This document shows, in pieces, positions 1-12,200 of a DNA stretch of 27,005 nucleotides. The notes below the pieces were generated by a model that worked only from the letters and a program-made list of their open reading frames with translations, had not been told where the DNA came from and did not search any database. The stretch is taken from the NCBI GenBank assembly GCA_003990745.1, contig RBNI01000786.1, positions 1 to 27,005 on the forward strand, written 5' to 3'. Source of the stretch: Jimgerdemannia flammicorona. Lineage: Eukaryota; Mucoromycota; Endogonomycetes; Endogonales; Endogonaceae. Positions within the stretch are counted from its first letter, which is position 1; the number at the start of each line of letters is the position of its first letter. The translations under genes and the position numbers were made by a program.

Positions 1-146
1 CTGGACAATAACTAGCCTAGGTTAATGGGGGGGCAGTGCTTGGTGGGTGGTGGGGGAGGGTTTTGGCCTATATAGTCTAGGTTCCCTTCCAATAAAAATC
101 TGCGAGATATGAGTCCGTTAAAAAAAAAAAAAAAAAAAAAAAAAAA
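1..146 (+). repeat. 3' end of a polyadenylated retroposon or retrocopy
   Basis: The stretch has an AATAAA signal at 91-96 followed 24 bases later by 27 consecutive A (120-146). That is the layout of a genomic copy of a polyadenylated transcript, such as the tail of a non-LTR element, a SINE or a processed retrocopy. The part before the signal (G-rich around 27-60) contains no reading frame I recognise. The left boundary is outside the window, so a target-site duplication cannot be tested. A plain A-rich microsatellite is the alternative. Confidence 0.45.
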
Positions 147-468
147 CTTATACATGAGGCAGGAGGAGACCCCCCAATACCCCACTACTCAAGCCTGCAG
201 GCCTCAATCACATTATCATGTCAGCTCCTAGTTCCAGTTAAGTGCAACCAAGATGCCTGAAATAGGTAGCCTCAGGCCCCCTGATCCTCCCTAATGACTG
301 GAGCCCAACCCACCAAATCACCAAAAGAAGTCAAAAGTGACACCTACTATTTAACTGTACCACACTAATCAAAAGACCCCACTGAAGCAGCACCTGCTCT
401 AGCCCCGACGATCACCCTCAGTCTGGTACTCTACTGGTTCACCATTATCACCCTTCCTCCTATCTGTG

Positions 469-840
469 ATGGCCATCTCCCCTTCTATCCCGATAATACC
501 TGAAAAGCAGTTACCTATGCCAAAACTGTGCTCACTGGGAAGCTCACCAAAGCCAGAGGGCCCCACTACAGGTATTGAGGACCTGCAGGTAACCTACACT
601 AAGCACTTGACACCTAAGGTCAGTCAACTCTCTACATAGCCCGAGATATACCGAGATAGTATCTTGTTAGCGATGGCAAAAGAAAGAAGGCACTGCATCA
701 AAATAGATATACTCCAGATGCAGCTGAAGGTACTAGAAACTGCGAAAAAGTGGAGAAGACACTGATCTGATACTAATAAAGAGGCAACTCATCACCATTG
801 CCTTCCTCCCACTGCCTTGCAATAGGTACAGCAAACCAAC
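469..840 (+). pseudogene. Possible decayed transposon reading frame
   Basis: A frame beginning with ATG at 469 runs 56 codons to TAG (637-639). The same frame continues in protein-like composition (fragments such as PEIYRDSILLAMAKERRH and KIDILQMQLKVLETAKKW) past further stops TGA and TAG before becoming stop-dense after about 830. No domain is recognised. The lysine/leucine-rich, amphipathic character would suit a gag-like or transposase accessory protein, but this is a guess. CpG is already sparse here, and the frame lies between the retroposon tail and the CpG-free block, so it is most likely a relic of mobile DNA. Confidence 0.2.
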
Positions 841-879
841 CTGAGGTAGAGGGGATAATAATTATAGAAAGTGGACTCG

Positions 880-2222
880 GAAGGTTGCTTACCAAACTAC
901 TGTGACTGGTAAGGTAGTGGAGAAAGGAGTGATATTCTTGATATCATTAGAAAGGCCTTATTAAGGACTTTTAAATAATATCAAAATTATTAAATTAGAT
1001 GATTTTTTATCAAATTATTGATATAAATATTTAATTATCTAATTTGGAAATCAAAATAATGATTGATTCAAATAAATCTAGATGAGATTCAAATTCTATC
1101 TGAGTTGATCTAGATAGAATTCAAATCAGATCAGCTTATTCAGAGCACTAAGTAACTCTTTCTAGTACTCTCAAATGAATTAAATCAATTTAAATTGAAT
1201 TCAAATTGGATCTCAAATCAAATTAATCTTTAATTCAATTTGAATTAAATCAAATTGGACCTTTGATTTAATTTATTGGAAGTACTACCTCTCTCAGAGA
1301 GATGATATAATACTAAACTCTTTAGAGTTTAGTTCTGATCTTATAGTTTTAGATATGTAATATTATAGACTATTTTAGTTTTTAATATTAATAAAATCAT
1401 AGGCTAATTTAATCATATTCTATTTTTAGTATCCTTAGTCTATTTTTGAGGCATATCTATAGTGATGTCAGTGAAGTTATATATAAATTAGTATAGAGAC
1501 TAGTATGATTACTATAATGTCATTAGCTAAAGAGAGCTGAGGTTAGTGTAGAATCACTATAATTTCTGAGTTTTCCAGTATATAACCTTGCTGGTAACAT
1601 AAATCTGATGATGTCAGCTTGATGACATCATCTTTTGTGATATTGAAGTGTAATTTTATTATATTAGAGTTTTAAATTTTTAAACTTTACTAACTTAATA
1701 AAAATATATTCAAATTTGATAAATTTTAAATTATTAGATTTATTTTATCTAAGTAAATCTATATAATAAAGATTATTATATTTGGATATTTTTGTTAAGT
1801 TGAAAATTTAACTCTTAATTTTAAATTAAATTAAATCTCAATTTGATTCAAATTTAATTTGAATTAATTTTAATTTAATTCAATTTAATTTGAATTAATT
1901 TAATTTATTTAAAAGTACTATATATTAATTAGTAATTATTTATTATTACTTACTATAATTACTAATATATATTATTAAAATATTTATTATTAATAATTAT
2001 GAGACAAATTATCAATATTTTAAATTATCAATATTTTAAATTATTAATATGATAAGATATTATATTTAAAAAGTAGTATAGCTATAGATTATTGTTCAGA
2101 GAAGAAAATAATCAAGATGACATATTCTGATTATACCAAATAACCATACTACAAATAACCTATGATGGATTCTCCTATGCCCCAACTACCTTCCCCACTG
2201 GCTCAAACTTGGAAAGGCTTTT
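880..2222. repeat. AT-rich repeat block lacking any CpG
   Basis: Reading every line, I find no CG dinucleotide between positions 879 and 2223, about 1.34 kb. The flanking gene exons are full of CG. The sequence is dominated by permutations of AATTTGAATTAA and TTTAAATT and by inverted repeats, for example GATGATGTCA (1607-1616) facing TGACATCATC (1623-1632). No reading frame is plausible. It looks like an old repeat eroded by cytosine deamination. The last 48 bases overlap the NOC3 3' end. Confidence 0.6.
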
Positions 2223-5200
2223 CGCCAGCCCGCGTACCTTGGGATCATAGTGAATCTGTAGGAATGGAAGTGATTCGATGAGAGGCAATCTGCTGCCAGA
2301 AAATAACGTGTAATCGCAGTTTCGTCGTACCTGTAATAATTGCAGCTCCCACAAGCTTGTTGCGAAAGGATTGCAGAGTTCAGGGTCATCCAAAACCGAC
2401 AGGTACACCCCATTGCCCGCTTTGTCTTCCGATGACAGGAGAGCGTCAAGAAGGGGTTGTCTCTGAGATCCAAACAGGGAGCATAGAATTAGATGGATGT
2501 CCGAACGTCATAATCGATGCTTAATCTGCATTTAACTCACGCCCAGTACAATGGCGTGTTATGCCCGCAAGAAAAAACAGCATAAAATACAAACAAGAAC
2601 ACAAACGCAATTCTAAGACACATATCCATACCATTAGCAGCTTTCTGATATAGTTTAGCAATGCAACGACGGTCTTGCTGGGCATATTCAGTGATGTCAA
2701 CGCAAGACGTTTGACAAACGCCGCCGCCCGATCCTTGGGGATCTGATTCTGTTCCAAAAAAAAGGGTATTAGCGACCTACAATGATTCCAATCCTTCTCG
2801 CAACTGACAACCAGACGTACCTGCCGCCGGTTGAAAAACAGCAGTTCCAATCCCATCAACATCAACTCCTCCTCGGTTGCAGTGTGTGCCTGTTTGTGTT
2901 TTGATTCGACCTTCGCTGGCAGCGCTTCGTCATGCAGACTCCGCTGTGACATGTCCTCGAGCCGGGTGTTGTACGAGAGCGGGAGTAGGATGGAGTACAT
3001 CTCCGTGTAAAAATCTTTAAGATCAATGTTGAATGCCTCGCCTGTGGTTCGTGGCATGGAGTACGTGATTTTTTTTAGTGAAGTATCTGAGAATTACCAA
3101 TCTTTAAAGGGGAGATGTTTACCTTGTCCAGAGAGCAATTTGAACGCGGTGATGATGCACAAAAGACTCCGACGGGTATCGAACTTGAATAGCGAGACGT
3201 CGTCTTGCTCTAACGAATCGTTGGCATGTGACATCATTATTTTTTTTAGAACCTCCAACAGGTCTTCAAAGAAATCCACGTTGATCAGATGCGTGAACCT
3301 ACAAATGGAACAAGAGCCTTGTGAGATTATCGCTCATTATAAGATTAATGATATATGTCATTCCGACAAGTCTGAATGGCGTACTTGGCTAGGCCTTCCA
3401 ACACGGCGGGAAGTAGAGGAGAAGTTTTCTGATGTTTTAGGATTCGGAAGTACGTCGCAAATACGAGTTTCAAGGTTTCTGTTTGCTGTGACAATATATT
3501 AATGAATTGACGCATTGTTAGGCGGCCAAATAACGGATTGAACTGGCTGAAGCCATGTGTCCAGACACCGTACACTCGCTTTCCGTTCCTTCCCCCGTCC
3601 CCCAAAAAAAGAGAAAGAACCCACCATTTTCTCCTTTTCCTCCTTATTCACCATAGCCTCCGCCTCCTTTAGCTCCTTCTCAACCTCCTTCCTCTCACTA
3701 TCTATCTTTCGCTGCTTCCGCGACCTATGTTGCTCCTGCCTCTTCCGCTTCAGGTTCCTGGCTTGCTTGGCCTCCGCTTCCGCCTTTGACCGTGGCACCA
3801 ATTCCTCCCTTAACCGAAGGTGCAGTAGCGTGTTCAGAGCGGCCTCGTTCACGATGTACCCTTTGGACTTGACCATTCGTGTCAACACCTTCACCGCATC
3901 TAGCGAAGCCTCACCAGACTCATCGTTCTGAAAGACGTCGATGATCGCGTCGCAGCAGAGGGGTAACATCTGGGGTGGAGGTTGAAGCATAGTTATGTTC
4001 ATCGGGCGAGGAGATTACGCTTTATATTACGTGCGACAAGAGATGTAGTTACCTCAGTCCACTTCACTGTGCTCATCCGTGACACGATAGCGGTCATCAA
4101 GTTGGTGCGAAAGTTGAAGTGCGTCACGCTCGTTAACAGGTCGCACATGCACCGGACGGCGACCAACGCGACAGCTTCATCTCTCTGGGCGGGTTCCTCT
4201 GCTGGCACTTCGTCGCTCTTGGGTTTCAAAGGCAAAACTAGATAGTATGCAAACACAAGACAATTGAGTGAAGGTATGAGACCTTACATCCATACGATTG
4301 GCGCGCTCAATTCTGGGTCGTTTTGCGCAAAAAAAAAAAAAAAAAAAAAAAAAGTCACCTACTTCTGGACTCGTTCTCCAGATCCTGTAAGTAGTTTTGG
4401 TAGTTGACCAGCAATGCCTGTTCGAAATTACGTAGCATTTTAACGTCCTTGGAAACCTGAGCCGTACGTTCCTTGTCCGATAACGCACGTATCCGATACC
4501 TGGCGTAACAGTACAAAATGATGCGTATGGGTGGTTAGCAAGGAGTCGAAAGTTAACCAACCGCATAAACTAAACCATCCGCATACATTGCTCATTCCGC
4601 AAAAGAGAAAAAAGGGGAAAATTCGCCAAGATGGGAGGCAACATACCCGGGGATAATGTCTTTGTAGACAGCCAGCTGAGTGAGGAACGCAAGCTGGCGT
4701 ACCTTTTGGTTTTCGTCTTGTGAGATTTTCCGTAGCCGCTTCAGCTGGCCAATCTGTTCAGAAAAGTGTACAATCAAAATGAACATCTCTGACCGACGAT
4801 CAAAAAATATAATAAAATAATAAAAAATACAAACATTCCCTTCCGGATTCTCGATGATTTTCTGGGCAATATCCGCCAACAGTTCTTTTTTCCCTAACAG
4901 ATACGCTTTCTTCGAGATCGGTTTCGCGTCGTCCAATCCTCCCGCGGCGGTCGGCACAAACATCATTTCGTCGCGTTCTTCCCGTATCGCCTCATTTTCT
5001 TCCTGCCCGTCCGCATTCTCCTCTTCCAACGCGCCCGCACCCGAATCCGAATCCTCCTCCATCACCTCCGTCTCCGGCTGCTGCATCACCCTCCCGTTCG
5101 CAAGTTTGATCGGCAGCTTGGTGAAGGTGTCCCGGCGTGTCCAATCGCTCGCCACCTTGCGCGCCTTGAGCTCGTACTCCTGCTCCTCGTCCGACCCGCC

Positions 5201-5739
5201 AAACCCGGCCTTCGCATCCTCGTCACTGGCATCGGACCAGGCACCATCCTCGTCGTCTGATGGCGACAACGCGGTCGGCTCGGGTACGGCGAAGCCGTCT
5301 TTGGTCAGCTTCGAGCTTGGGCGTTTCGCGTTGATGATTTCATTTCTAAGGTTGGGAGGTTAATATCAATTGCAGCATGAGCCAGACACTGCGTTAGATG
5401 ATGCAATATATACTTTGAGAGAGCGGTGGTATCAAGGCTGGTCAGGAAGTTGGAGTATTCGTCGTGTTCCTCAAAAAATTCCAAGTCCTCATCCGAAATC
5501 TCAGGGTCCTCTTCCTCATGTGAGACAGGTGTGATCACCTTATTGGGTATCTTGGTGGACTAGAGTGATTTTCCAAGCAAAAACCGAGAAGTTAATATCA
5601 GCCGAGGAGGATAGTGGCATCGTGAAGTATGGCTCACCTTATCCTTCTTCTTATTTTTTCTCCCAGGATGTGCTGGCTTTGTGTTTTTTTTCGGCTTGAA
5701 GCCCTTTGCTGGCTTCGGCCCTTTCTTCTGGGACGGCAT
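2175..5739 (-). CDS. NOC3: Nucleolar complex protein 3 (Noc3), 13 exons
   Basis: Noc3 pairs with Noc2 to drive intranuclear maturation and export of 60S pre-ribosomes; the yeast protein is also linked to replication initiation. Exons in transcript order: 5638-5739, 5414-5559, 4835-5345, 4647-4753, 4363-4499, 4053-4237, 3625-3969, 3385-3485, 3123-3298, 2821-3041, 2632-2748, 2331-2462, 2175-2255; 786 residues, TAG stop. The N-terminus is very basic (1-34), followed by the conserved [14 protein letters not shown] and FLTSLD segment and an acidic stretch. The Noc3 N-domain contains [12 protein letters not shown] (about 280-293). A lysine-rich coiled coil covers about 455-511, and the CBF/NOC region ends in [16 protein letters not shown]. 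All phases agree. The exon 11 acceptor could instead lie four bases downstream of mine only by breaking frame, or six downstream in frame (CAG/ATCCCC), dropping two residues. The open frame also extends upstream to an ATG at 6042; 5739 is preferred because it starts the basic family-like N-terminus. Intron 5 carries a 24-base A run (T on the coding strand). Confidence 0.9.
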
Positions 5740-6118
5740 AGCAGGTGTGCACGGAAGGAGTGTTACCAGATTTTTTTTCTTTTTTTCTGGATCAGAGCTA
5801 AGCCACAGCGATCGGTGAAATATATATGCTGCTTTCAAGCCACTTAATTCGCGTGGCCGCACGGCACGAGAAGCACCTGGCGGAAACCGACGTCGTTGGA
5901 GCGCACCATTCAAGCCAAGAAATTCCATACCGTTGCTAGCCTCGGAAGTACTCGTGAATTTGGTTGCCCAAGGGTTCAAGGATCCAGCACAACGCAGGAA
6001 CTCTATCCAAAAGTTTATGAATTTCGCCGGAACACCTTCCATACATCTGCTCGCCTCTGTGAGTGTCCATCGCGCCTTATCCGATGAATAGTCCCATTCA
6101 TTTAATTCATTTTACAAT

Positions 6119-6142
6119 CCCCATCCCATCCCATCCCATCCC
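6119..6142 (+). repeat. CCCAT pentanucleotide microsatellite
   Basis: About four and a half tandem copies of CCCAT sit directly against the minus-strand TATA box of NOC3. It is a simple repeat in a promoter, and length changes could alter spacing. No further role is visible. Confidence 0.7.
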
Positions 6143-6231
6143 TTTATAGAGTATGGGGATTCAAAAAATTCCTAGCGTCTCTGCCCATCCGTCATATACA
6201 GAATGGGCGACAGCTTGACGCGGAAATGAGG

Positions 6232-6239
6232 TGACGTCA
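6232..6239. promoter_or_regulatory. CRE/ATF palindrome TGACGTCA
   Basis: A perfect TGACGTCA occurs in the bidirectional promoter, 56 bp before the Virilizer ATG. bZIP proteins of the ATF/CREB family bind this element in fungi. A second copy at 13611-13618 lies inside coding sequence, so the motif can occur by chance. Function here is inferred from position only. Confidence 0.4.
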
Positions 6240-6294
6240 TCGGTACATTCCACGTAAAAAAAGGGAGGGACTACATCACATATCTGCACGCAAC

Positions 6295-9200
6295 ATGGTC
6301 CTCGTCTACTTTGGCACAATATCTCCAACAGTCACTGCCCCAGACACCATCGAGTGCATCAGATTCAACCAGAAGGTTGTCCTCTCTGATCTGCGCATTG
6401 TACCAAAGAACCTCAAACCCTTCACCACCGTCGACCGTGTCGGACAAACCTTCCCGCCCAACCTCAACCTCCAGCTGCTTGTCCACACCTCCCCTCTTCA
6501 GCCTCCTTCCCATTCCGCCGCACCTGCATCCTCTGATGCACCAAAGAAGCGGCCCACACAGCAATATCTCCATGCTGTAAATATACACTTTGACGAAACA
6601 AACGGGTACCAGGCCTTCGACGTTGGAGGTGGCAAGGAGGTATGTGTCTTACTCTTCCGCTCTTTTCCCAAATGTTCCCAAAATGACTCCCTCTCTCCTC
6701 TTAGGTCTTCACGCGCTTCATCATGATCCGCGGCAGCTACAAACACCTAACCCTCTGCATCTACGGTGCTGTCCTCGACGGCACCACACCCGCCAACGGG
6801 GCGTCTCACGGATCCGTGCCGAGGCAGCTGGGCAATGGCCCGACAACCACAATTGGCGCCTCCAAAGACGTGATAAAAACACCATTGCCTAAGCAACAGC
6901 AAGAAAAGGAAAAGGACGACGCGGCGGACGACAAATCAAAAGAACACCTGCAACCCCCTCAAACGAGCCCAACAACAACAGCACCACACTCCTCATCCCC
7001 GCTTCCGAAGCCACGCGACCGTCCCTCTGCATCTCGTTGGGGTGGGTCTAACATTGCGATCGCCAACCCGGAATACACTGCGAAGGATGTCCCCCCGACC
7101 CCGACCTCGGCCTCGTCGGATGCGCAGCACGAGCCCACGCACACGGACACGTCTTCGCCTCCTCAATCTCGCGCACCACAGGCCAGGCCGGCTGGCGACG
7201 AGGATCACCGCCAGCGCAACTTGCAACCACACTCGACAGAGCACACTCTCTCCCCGAACTCACCGCACGTCCAGCAGCACCACCGCGACCGTTCGCTGTC
7301 CCACCCACATCGCGAGGAGGAGGATCTGGGCATGGACGAGGCGGCAGGACATTCAGGCGACGCGATGGGTGATGCGGAGATGGAGGAGGTTGTCGGGCCG
7401 GCGGGAGATGATGCTGCGTTTGTTGAACCCATGGCGACGGACGAGGTGCGCCCTAGGAGAAATGCAGGGCTTGGTGTGGTCGATCCGTTGGATTTGAGGG
7501 CTTGGAGCGAGATTGTGGGTATCAGAGAGACGCTGTTGGCGGTGAGTATGAGTACAGGAGGGGGAGATCATGGTCTGGTGTGGCCATCGAGTGGCCCATG
7601 GGTAGTTTATGTGCACGTTCTTTTGTCCCTGTGCCTCCTCAATGTCACACGCCCTGACACCCTTCAATCCATCTACTCTGATCTTTTCCCGCACTTTAGT
7701 ACCACCCCTCCCCTTCCGGCACCCTCCTCCGGCACGCCAGCCTCAATCCCCCCTCCGGGGACTCGTGGGACCGCCTGCAGCGCCTTGCTGGCACAATCTC
7801 TGGCTTCGTCACTCGCCACCAGGCTGACGCCTCCACCGGCCCGGACGCCAAGGACAAGGACGCCCTCCAGCACGACCTCGACGACGTGGCAGGATGTTTT
7901 GTCGAGGGCATAGTTTTCGCCATGAGACAGGTGCCGCCTGTAAATTATGGAGGTGAGCAAAGGGTGCAAGAAGTTGGTTTTTGGGGTTTGGAGGGGTTTT
8001 TGGGGGGTTGTGGGATGAGGTTGCGTGGAAGACGATTTGTATAGGGGAGAAAATTGTGAGGGGTGGAGCAGGAAGGAGGATGCTTTGTTCTCTCGGTTGG
8101 TTGGGGCGAATTCACAGGTACTGTGAATGACCTCTGGTTTTTTATTTAAATCCCTACTCTCACCCCAGGTGAGATGGATCAGATCGTCGCGGGTGTGAGC
8201 TGGGCGATGGACATGCGATTGGGCAAGGTAGCTTGATTGGTTTAGTATTTGGGTCGTATATGTCTCTGGGAATCTCTAAGGGTGCTCATTACTTAATGTC
8301 ATACTCTTTGTTTATATTTAACCACCTTCGCGCCTCTGCTCCGTTGCTTATCCACAGAGCTCCATGAAGCTTCTTTCGAGTGCTTTGGCACTGATCTCGC
8401 TGATGTGTGCTTGTGGAGAGGACGTTGCTGAAACTGTGCTGGTAAGTATCTATAACACTCGTGTGTAATTAGATGTTGCCAATACGAGTGCCCGTGTTGT
8501 TGATAAGTGTGCGGATGTCGTTTCTATCATCCTATATGGATTTCACAACCTCCCTCCTTTCAATTTTCTGACCAGGCCCGTAACCTCATCAACCGCCTCG
8601 TCTCCCTCTTGCACATTCCACACGCCACCTCCCTTCTCCGTCTCCGCGTTCTCACCTGCCTCCTCGAATGCATGGACGACCCGCGTGTCGTCGAACGTCT
8701 TCTGGGCTGGGACCTCCCCTCCTCCACCGCAGCCTCCCTTCTCCAACGCCACATTCTTACCCTCGTCGAGGACGCTCCACTCCCCACTCGCGTCGCCGCT
8801 GAGGTCAAGCGCGTCGTCCGCAAGGCGAGCGTCTATGAGGCATGCGCTGTCGTGCAGAGGTTGGCGGAGGAGAGGGTCGAGAGGCAGATCGGTGGGGGAA
8901 GGACGGAGGAAGAAGAAGGAATGGTTGAGTTGGAGGTGAGGAGAAGGACGGAGATGGAGATGGATGAGGGGGACGAGAATTTGCCACATGGTAGGGCCGA
9001 GGCCGAAGCCGGTGATGTGGCGGAGAGTCCGGAAGACTATCATAATCGTGAGAGGGCCGCGCTCAAGATCTCGGGCGAGATATCGAGGTGCTTGAAGAGG
9101 CTGCAGAAAGCCGCGCTGGCGGACCACGCGATGGTCAGTGCCGCCGCCGTTTCCGTCACGGGCAAAACCGCCAATCTTCACCCCATATCGGCGCCGTCGA

Positions 9201-12200
9201 TCCTCAGCTTCCGCCACATGACCACGCGCCGGCTCCTCCCCTCGCTGACCGTCCTGCTCGGTTCGCACCTCGTCCGTGGATCCCCCCGCGCGCTCGCCGA
9301 GGTGACCGCCGCCGTCGCCAGGTTCTGTGCCACACTCGTTGGGACCAGAGACGGGATGATGTTCCTCGCCGAGCAAGTTTGGAAGCGCGTCGGGATGGAG
9401 GGCGAGGAGGGGCACGGGGCCGCGGGAGAGCTTGATGGTGGGGCAGAGGAGGAAGAAGTTGATGGAAGGGAGAGGATGCTGAGCGTTTGGGCAAGCCTGT
9501 TGTTCGATGAGCCCATGCTGGAGGATGATGGTGGTGCGGCGGTTATTTTGCTTGTCGACGAGCTGAGACGTATGCCAGGGGTGACAGACGTGTGGTGCGG
9601 GTATGTGCGCGGGGGAAGGGGTGGCGGGATGGTAGCTGGTGGCGAGTATGATGACGATTATGACTATTATTGTGATGAAGGCGACGATGATGAGAGCGAT
9701 ACCGAGGATGACGTTGACGACGATGCCAAAGCTGTACGTCGGACGCTCCAGATGCAAACTTTTGGCGCTGTGCGCGGGGACGAGTGCGGCAACGATGCCC
9801 TCGACGTCGCCGTTATCGAATCGGCGCAGACAGTCATGATGGTCGCGTACCAGGCCTACGCCGTCGCGTGCGTCGAAGCCCTGCTGGACGCGAAGAGAAT
9901 CGAAGTTGAGGCTCCGCTTGCGGAGGGATCGACGAGGGAGGAAATTGAGGACCGCATCCTGTACCTCCTGGGCGCGCTGGTCGACGCCTGCATCTTCGCC
10001 GTCGGAAAACAGGCTGTCGCGACCGCGGTGATTCATCTCGATGCATTCTCGACCGTTGTTTCCTTCGCGTCCGCATCCTCGTCCTCCATAGCGAGATACG
10101 CCCTTGAGCTACTCGATGTCGTCCTAAAGTCCCCGCTGTCGCTGGCGCTCACGTTGGACTCTGTCGTCTTCGATCTCGTGTCGCCGCTCGTGCACGCCGA
10201 TTCGGCGCTACGACCCTGGCTTGACCCCCTCGCCGCTTGGCATGCCAGAGCGGGTATCCTTGGCGTGCTTGAGACATTACTGGTGCATAACAACAAGCAT
10301 TATACCGTGCAAGAGACGCACGCGGACGAATTCTTACAGGACTTGCATGTCGTCCCCAAAGTGTTACTCGCGTTGAGGATCCTCATTAGGCATTCGTACT
10401 CGACGGGCACCGACAACGGTGGAATAATGGAGGTCATGATGTCCTTGCCCGAGGATATGAATCCCAACGGTGAGGGGTTACTGGTGTTCCTTTTCAATAT
10501 GATGAGGTCCGCTGCCGACGTGCTGGCAAGGTTGGTTGACTTCTCAACACCCGATATGGAGGAAGGCGTTGGCGGGCCCCCCGGTAGGGAGCAGCAGCAT
10601 GAGGGCGACCAGGGGAAGGGCATGCAAAATGCCAACCCTAATGATGCGCAGGATAGACTGACGGGCGCCCCAACGGCAACGCTATCCACGTCCTCCGCCG
10701 GCTCGGTCAGCGCGTTGCCGTCGTACATCTCGCATGCCCACTCGGTTGTCTCAGTCGAAGCCGTGGAACTGCGACGTATGCTACTCGAGGTCGTCTTCTG
10801 CGAGCTGCTGCTCGCTCGGCGCATCTTCCGGTTCGTCTACGGCAATACAGCGCCGGAGGAGGACCCACCCGCGCCGCCTTCGTCCCCGCCATCGTCGTCC
10901 GTGCGAAATCGCCACTTCGTTGACATCTTTGGCAATGGAGAGAGCCTGGATAATCCACTTCCTTCGCAAACCGGATCGGTCCTCAAGTTGTCGTTGAACT
11001 CGCTGTTAGCGCTGGCGTCGGCGCTCGATCGGATGGATTGGCGAATGTCCGATCAGTTCGGCGCGTATTATAGCGGCGGGGTGGCGGGGATGCTGGAATC
11101 CAGGGCACCGAAGACGGGGCAGACGGCGGTGGTCGCACGCGTACGTGGGATGTTGTTCAGGACTATGGGGGCGTTGGGGTCAATCGTGACATTGAATGGC
11201 AGGACAGGTGCGCAAGTGCATGGTGAGGGCGCGAGGGGAACGAGCGAGATGGACGTGGACGCGGATGAAGACGGTGGCGACAGGCATACTACTAGCTTGG
11301 CGGCTGGGCCGTGGCTATTTTCGCAATTCGCCGGTCACCATATCCTTAAGACCACGATCGAATTCCTCCTCGAGGCTCCCGAGAATTTCCTGAGTGGGTT
11401 GCAAGTGCTGCAAGAAGTCCTGCCGGTGCCGCTACCCATCTGGACGGAGGGCGGCGACGAGGGTCCGGACGCGGCGTCAATGGACAAGTCGGACGAACAT
11501 AACGCGGCGTCTGGCGAGTTTCGTAGAATGTCGCGAGAAGGGTACGATGCGCGGTCCCCGTTATTACGGCACACAACATTACCGTCGACAACGTCGCCGA
11601 CGGCGCAACAACTGCGCGATCTTCAGCAGGACGCTATACCGCTGCGGGAGTACTGGCTAGAGCAGGTGCTGTTGACTCGTGTGGATATCGTGCGCATGGT
11701 GCGGATGCTGGGCGCGAGTAGCGTGAAGAGTGTGCACCTCGCGTTGAGGTCCTTGGTAGTGCAGATGGTGGATCTGGATCATGCGGATGTCGGGTTCAGC
11801 CGGGAACTCATCAGGGCGTTGGTTATCGGTTTGGATGATGGACTGAGGGAGCTCAAGGTCGTGTTCGCCAAAGAAGAGGTCGAGCAGAGGGGATCCGAGG
11901 ACGAGCATCAGCCGATACAACATAGGGTCACTTTCAAGGGCGTCGAGGAACGGTCGGTGGACATCGAACAGCAGATGGCGGTTGTCGCGAGGTGGTTGAG
12001 CCTCTTGACCGTGCTGGATACGTGGCCTGTTGGCAGGTTGTATTTGCTGGAGACTGCGTTGGCAGAGGAGGGTGATTCGTTTACGAATGTGGTGGGAGCG
12101 TCATCGTCGTCGTATTCATTGGGAATCAGGCTGATTCCACTGCTGTTGGACGTGATGCAGACCATCAAGTCCCCGCATTGCGCGGTCGATTTGTCATTGG

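Larger units (their letters stand above)
5740..6294. promoter_or_regulatory. Divergent promoter region between NOC3 and the Virilizer homologue
   Basis: The 555 bp separates the start codons of two divergently transcribed genes. On the minus strand TATAAAGG (6148 down to 6141) is a good TATA box for NOC3, placing the cap site near 6115 and leaving a long leader that contains several ATGs. On the plus side a CRE palindrome lies about 56 bp before the Virilizer start codon. The stretch 5740-6042 is also open in the NOC3 frame on the minus strand, so part of it could be coding if translation begins at 6042. Transcription start sites are inferred. Confidence 0.5.

Noticed and set aside
2520..2632. 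An extra NOC3 exon around GCATAACACGCCATTG (minus strand)
   Set aside because: No acceptor precedes it in a usable position. Splicing 2632 directly to 2462 restores the family sequence and phase.
4330..4353. A24 tract in NOC3 intron 5 as a retroposed tail
   Set aside because: No direct duplication flanks it, and on the coding strand it is a T tract within an intron, where homopolymers are common.
7042..7500. Arg/Thr-rich and other long frames overlapping Virilizer exon 2
   Set aside because: They are shadows of a GC-rich, low-complexity coding region; only one frame joins the Virilizer N-domain in phase.
8543..10036. A 497-codon open frame on the minus strand
   Set aside because: It lies wholly opposite the large Virilizer exon, whose GC-rich codons suppress stops on the other strand. 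Its translation is Arg/His/Pro-rich without any domain.
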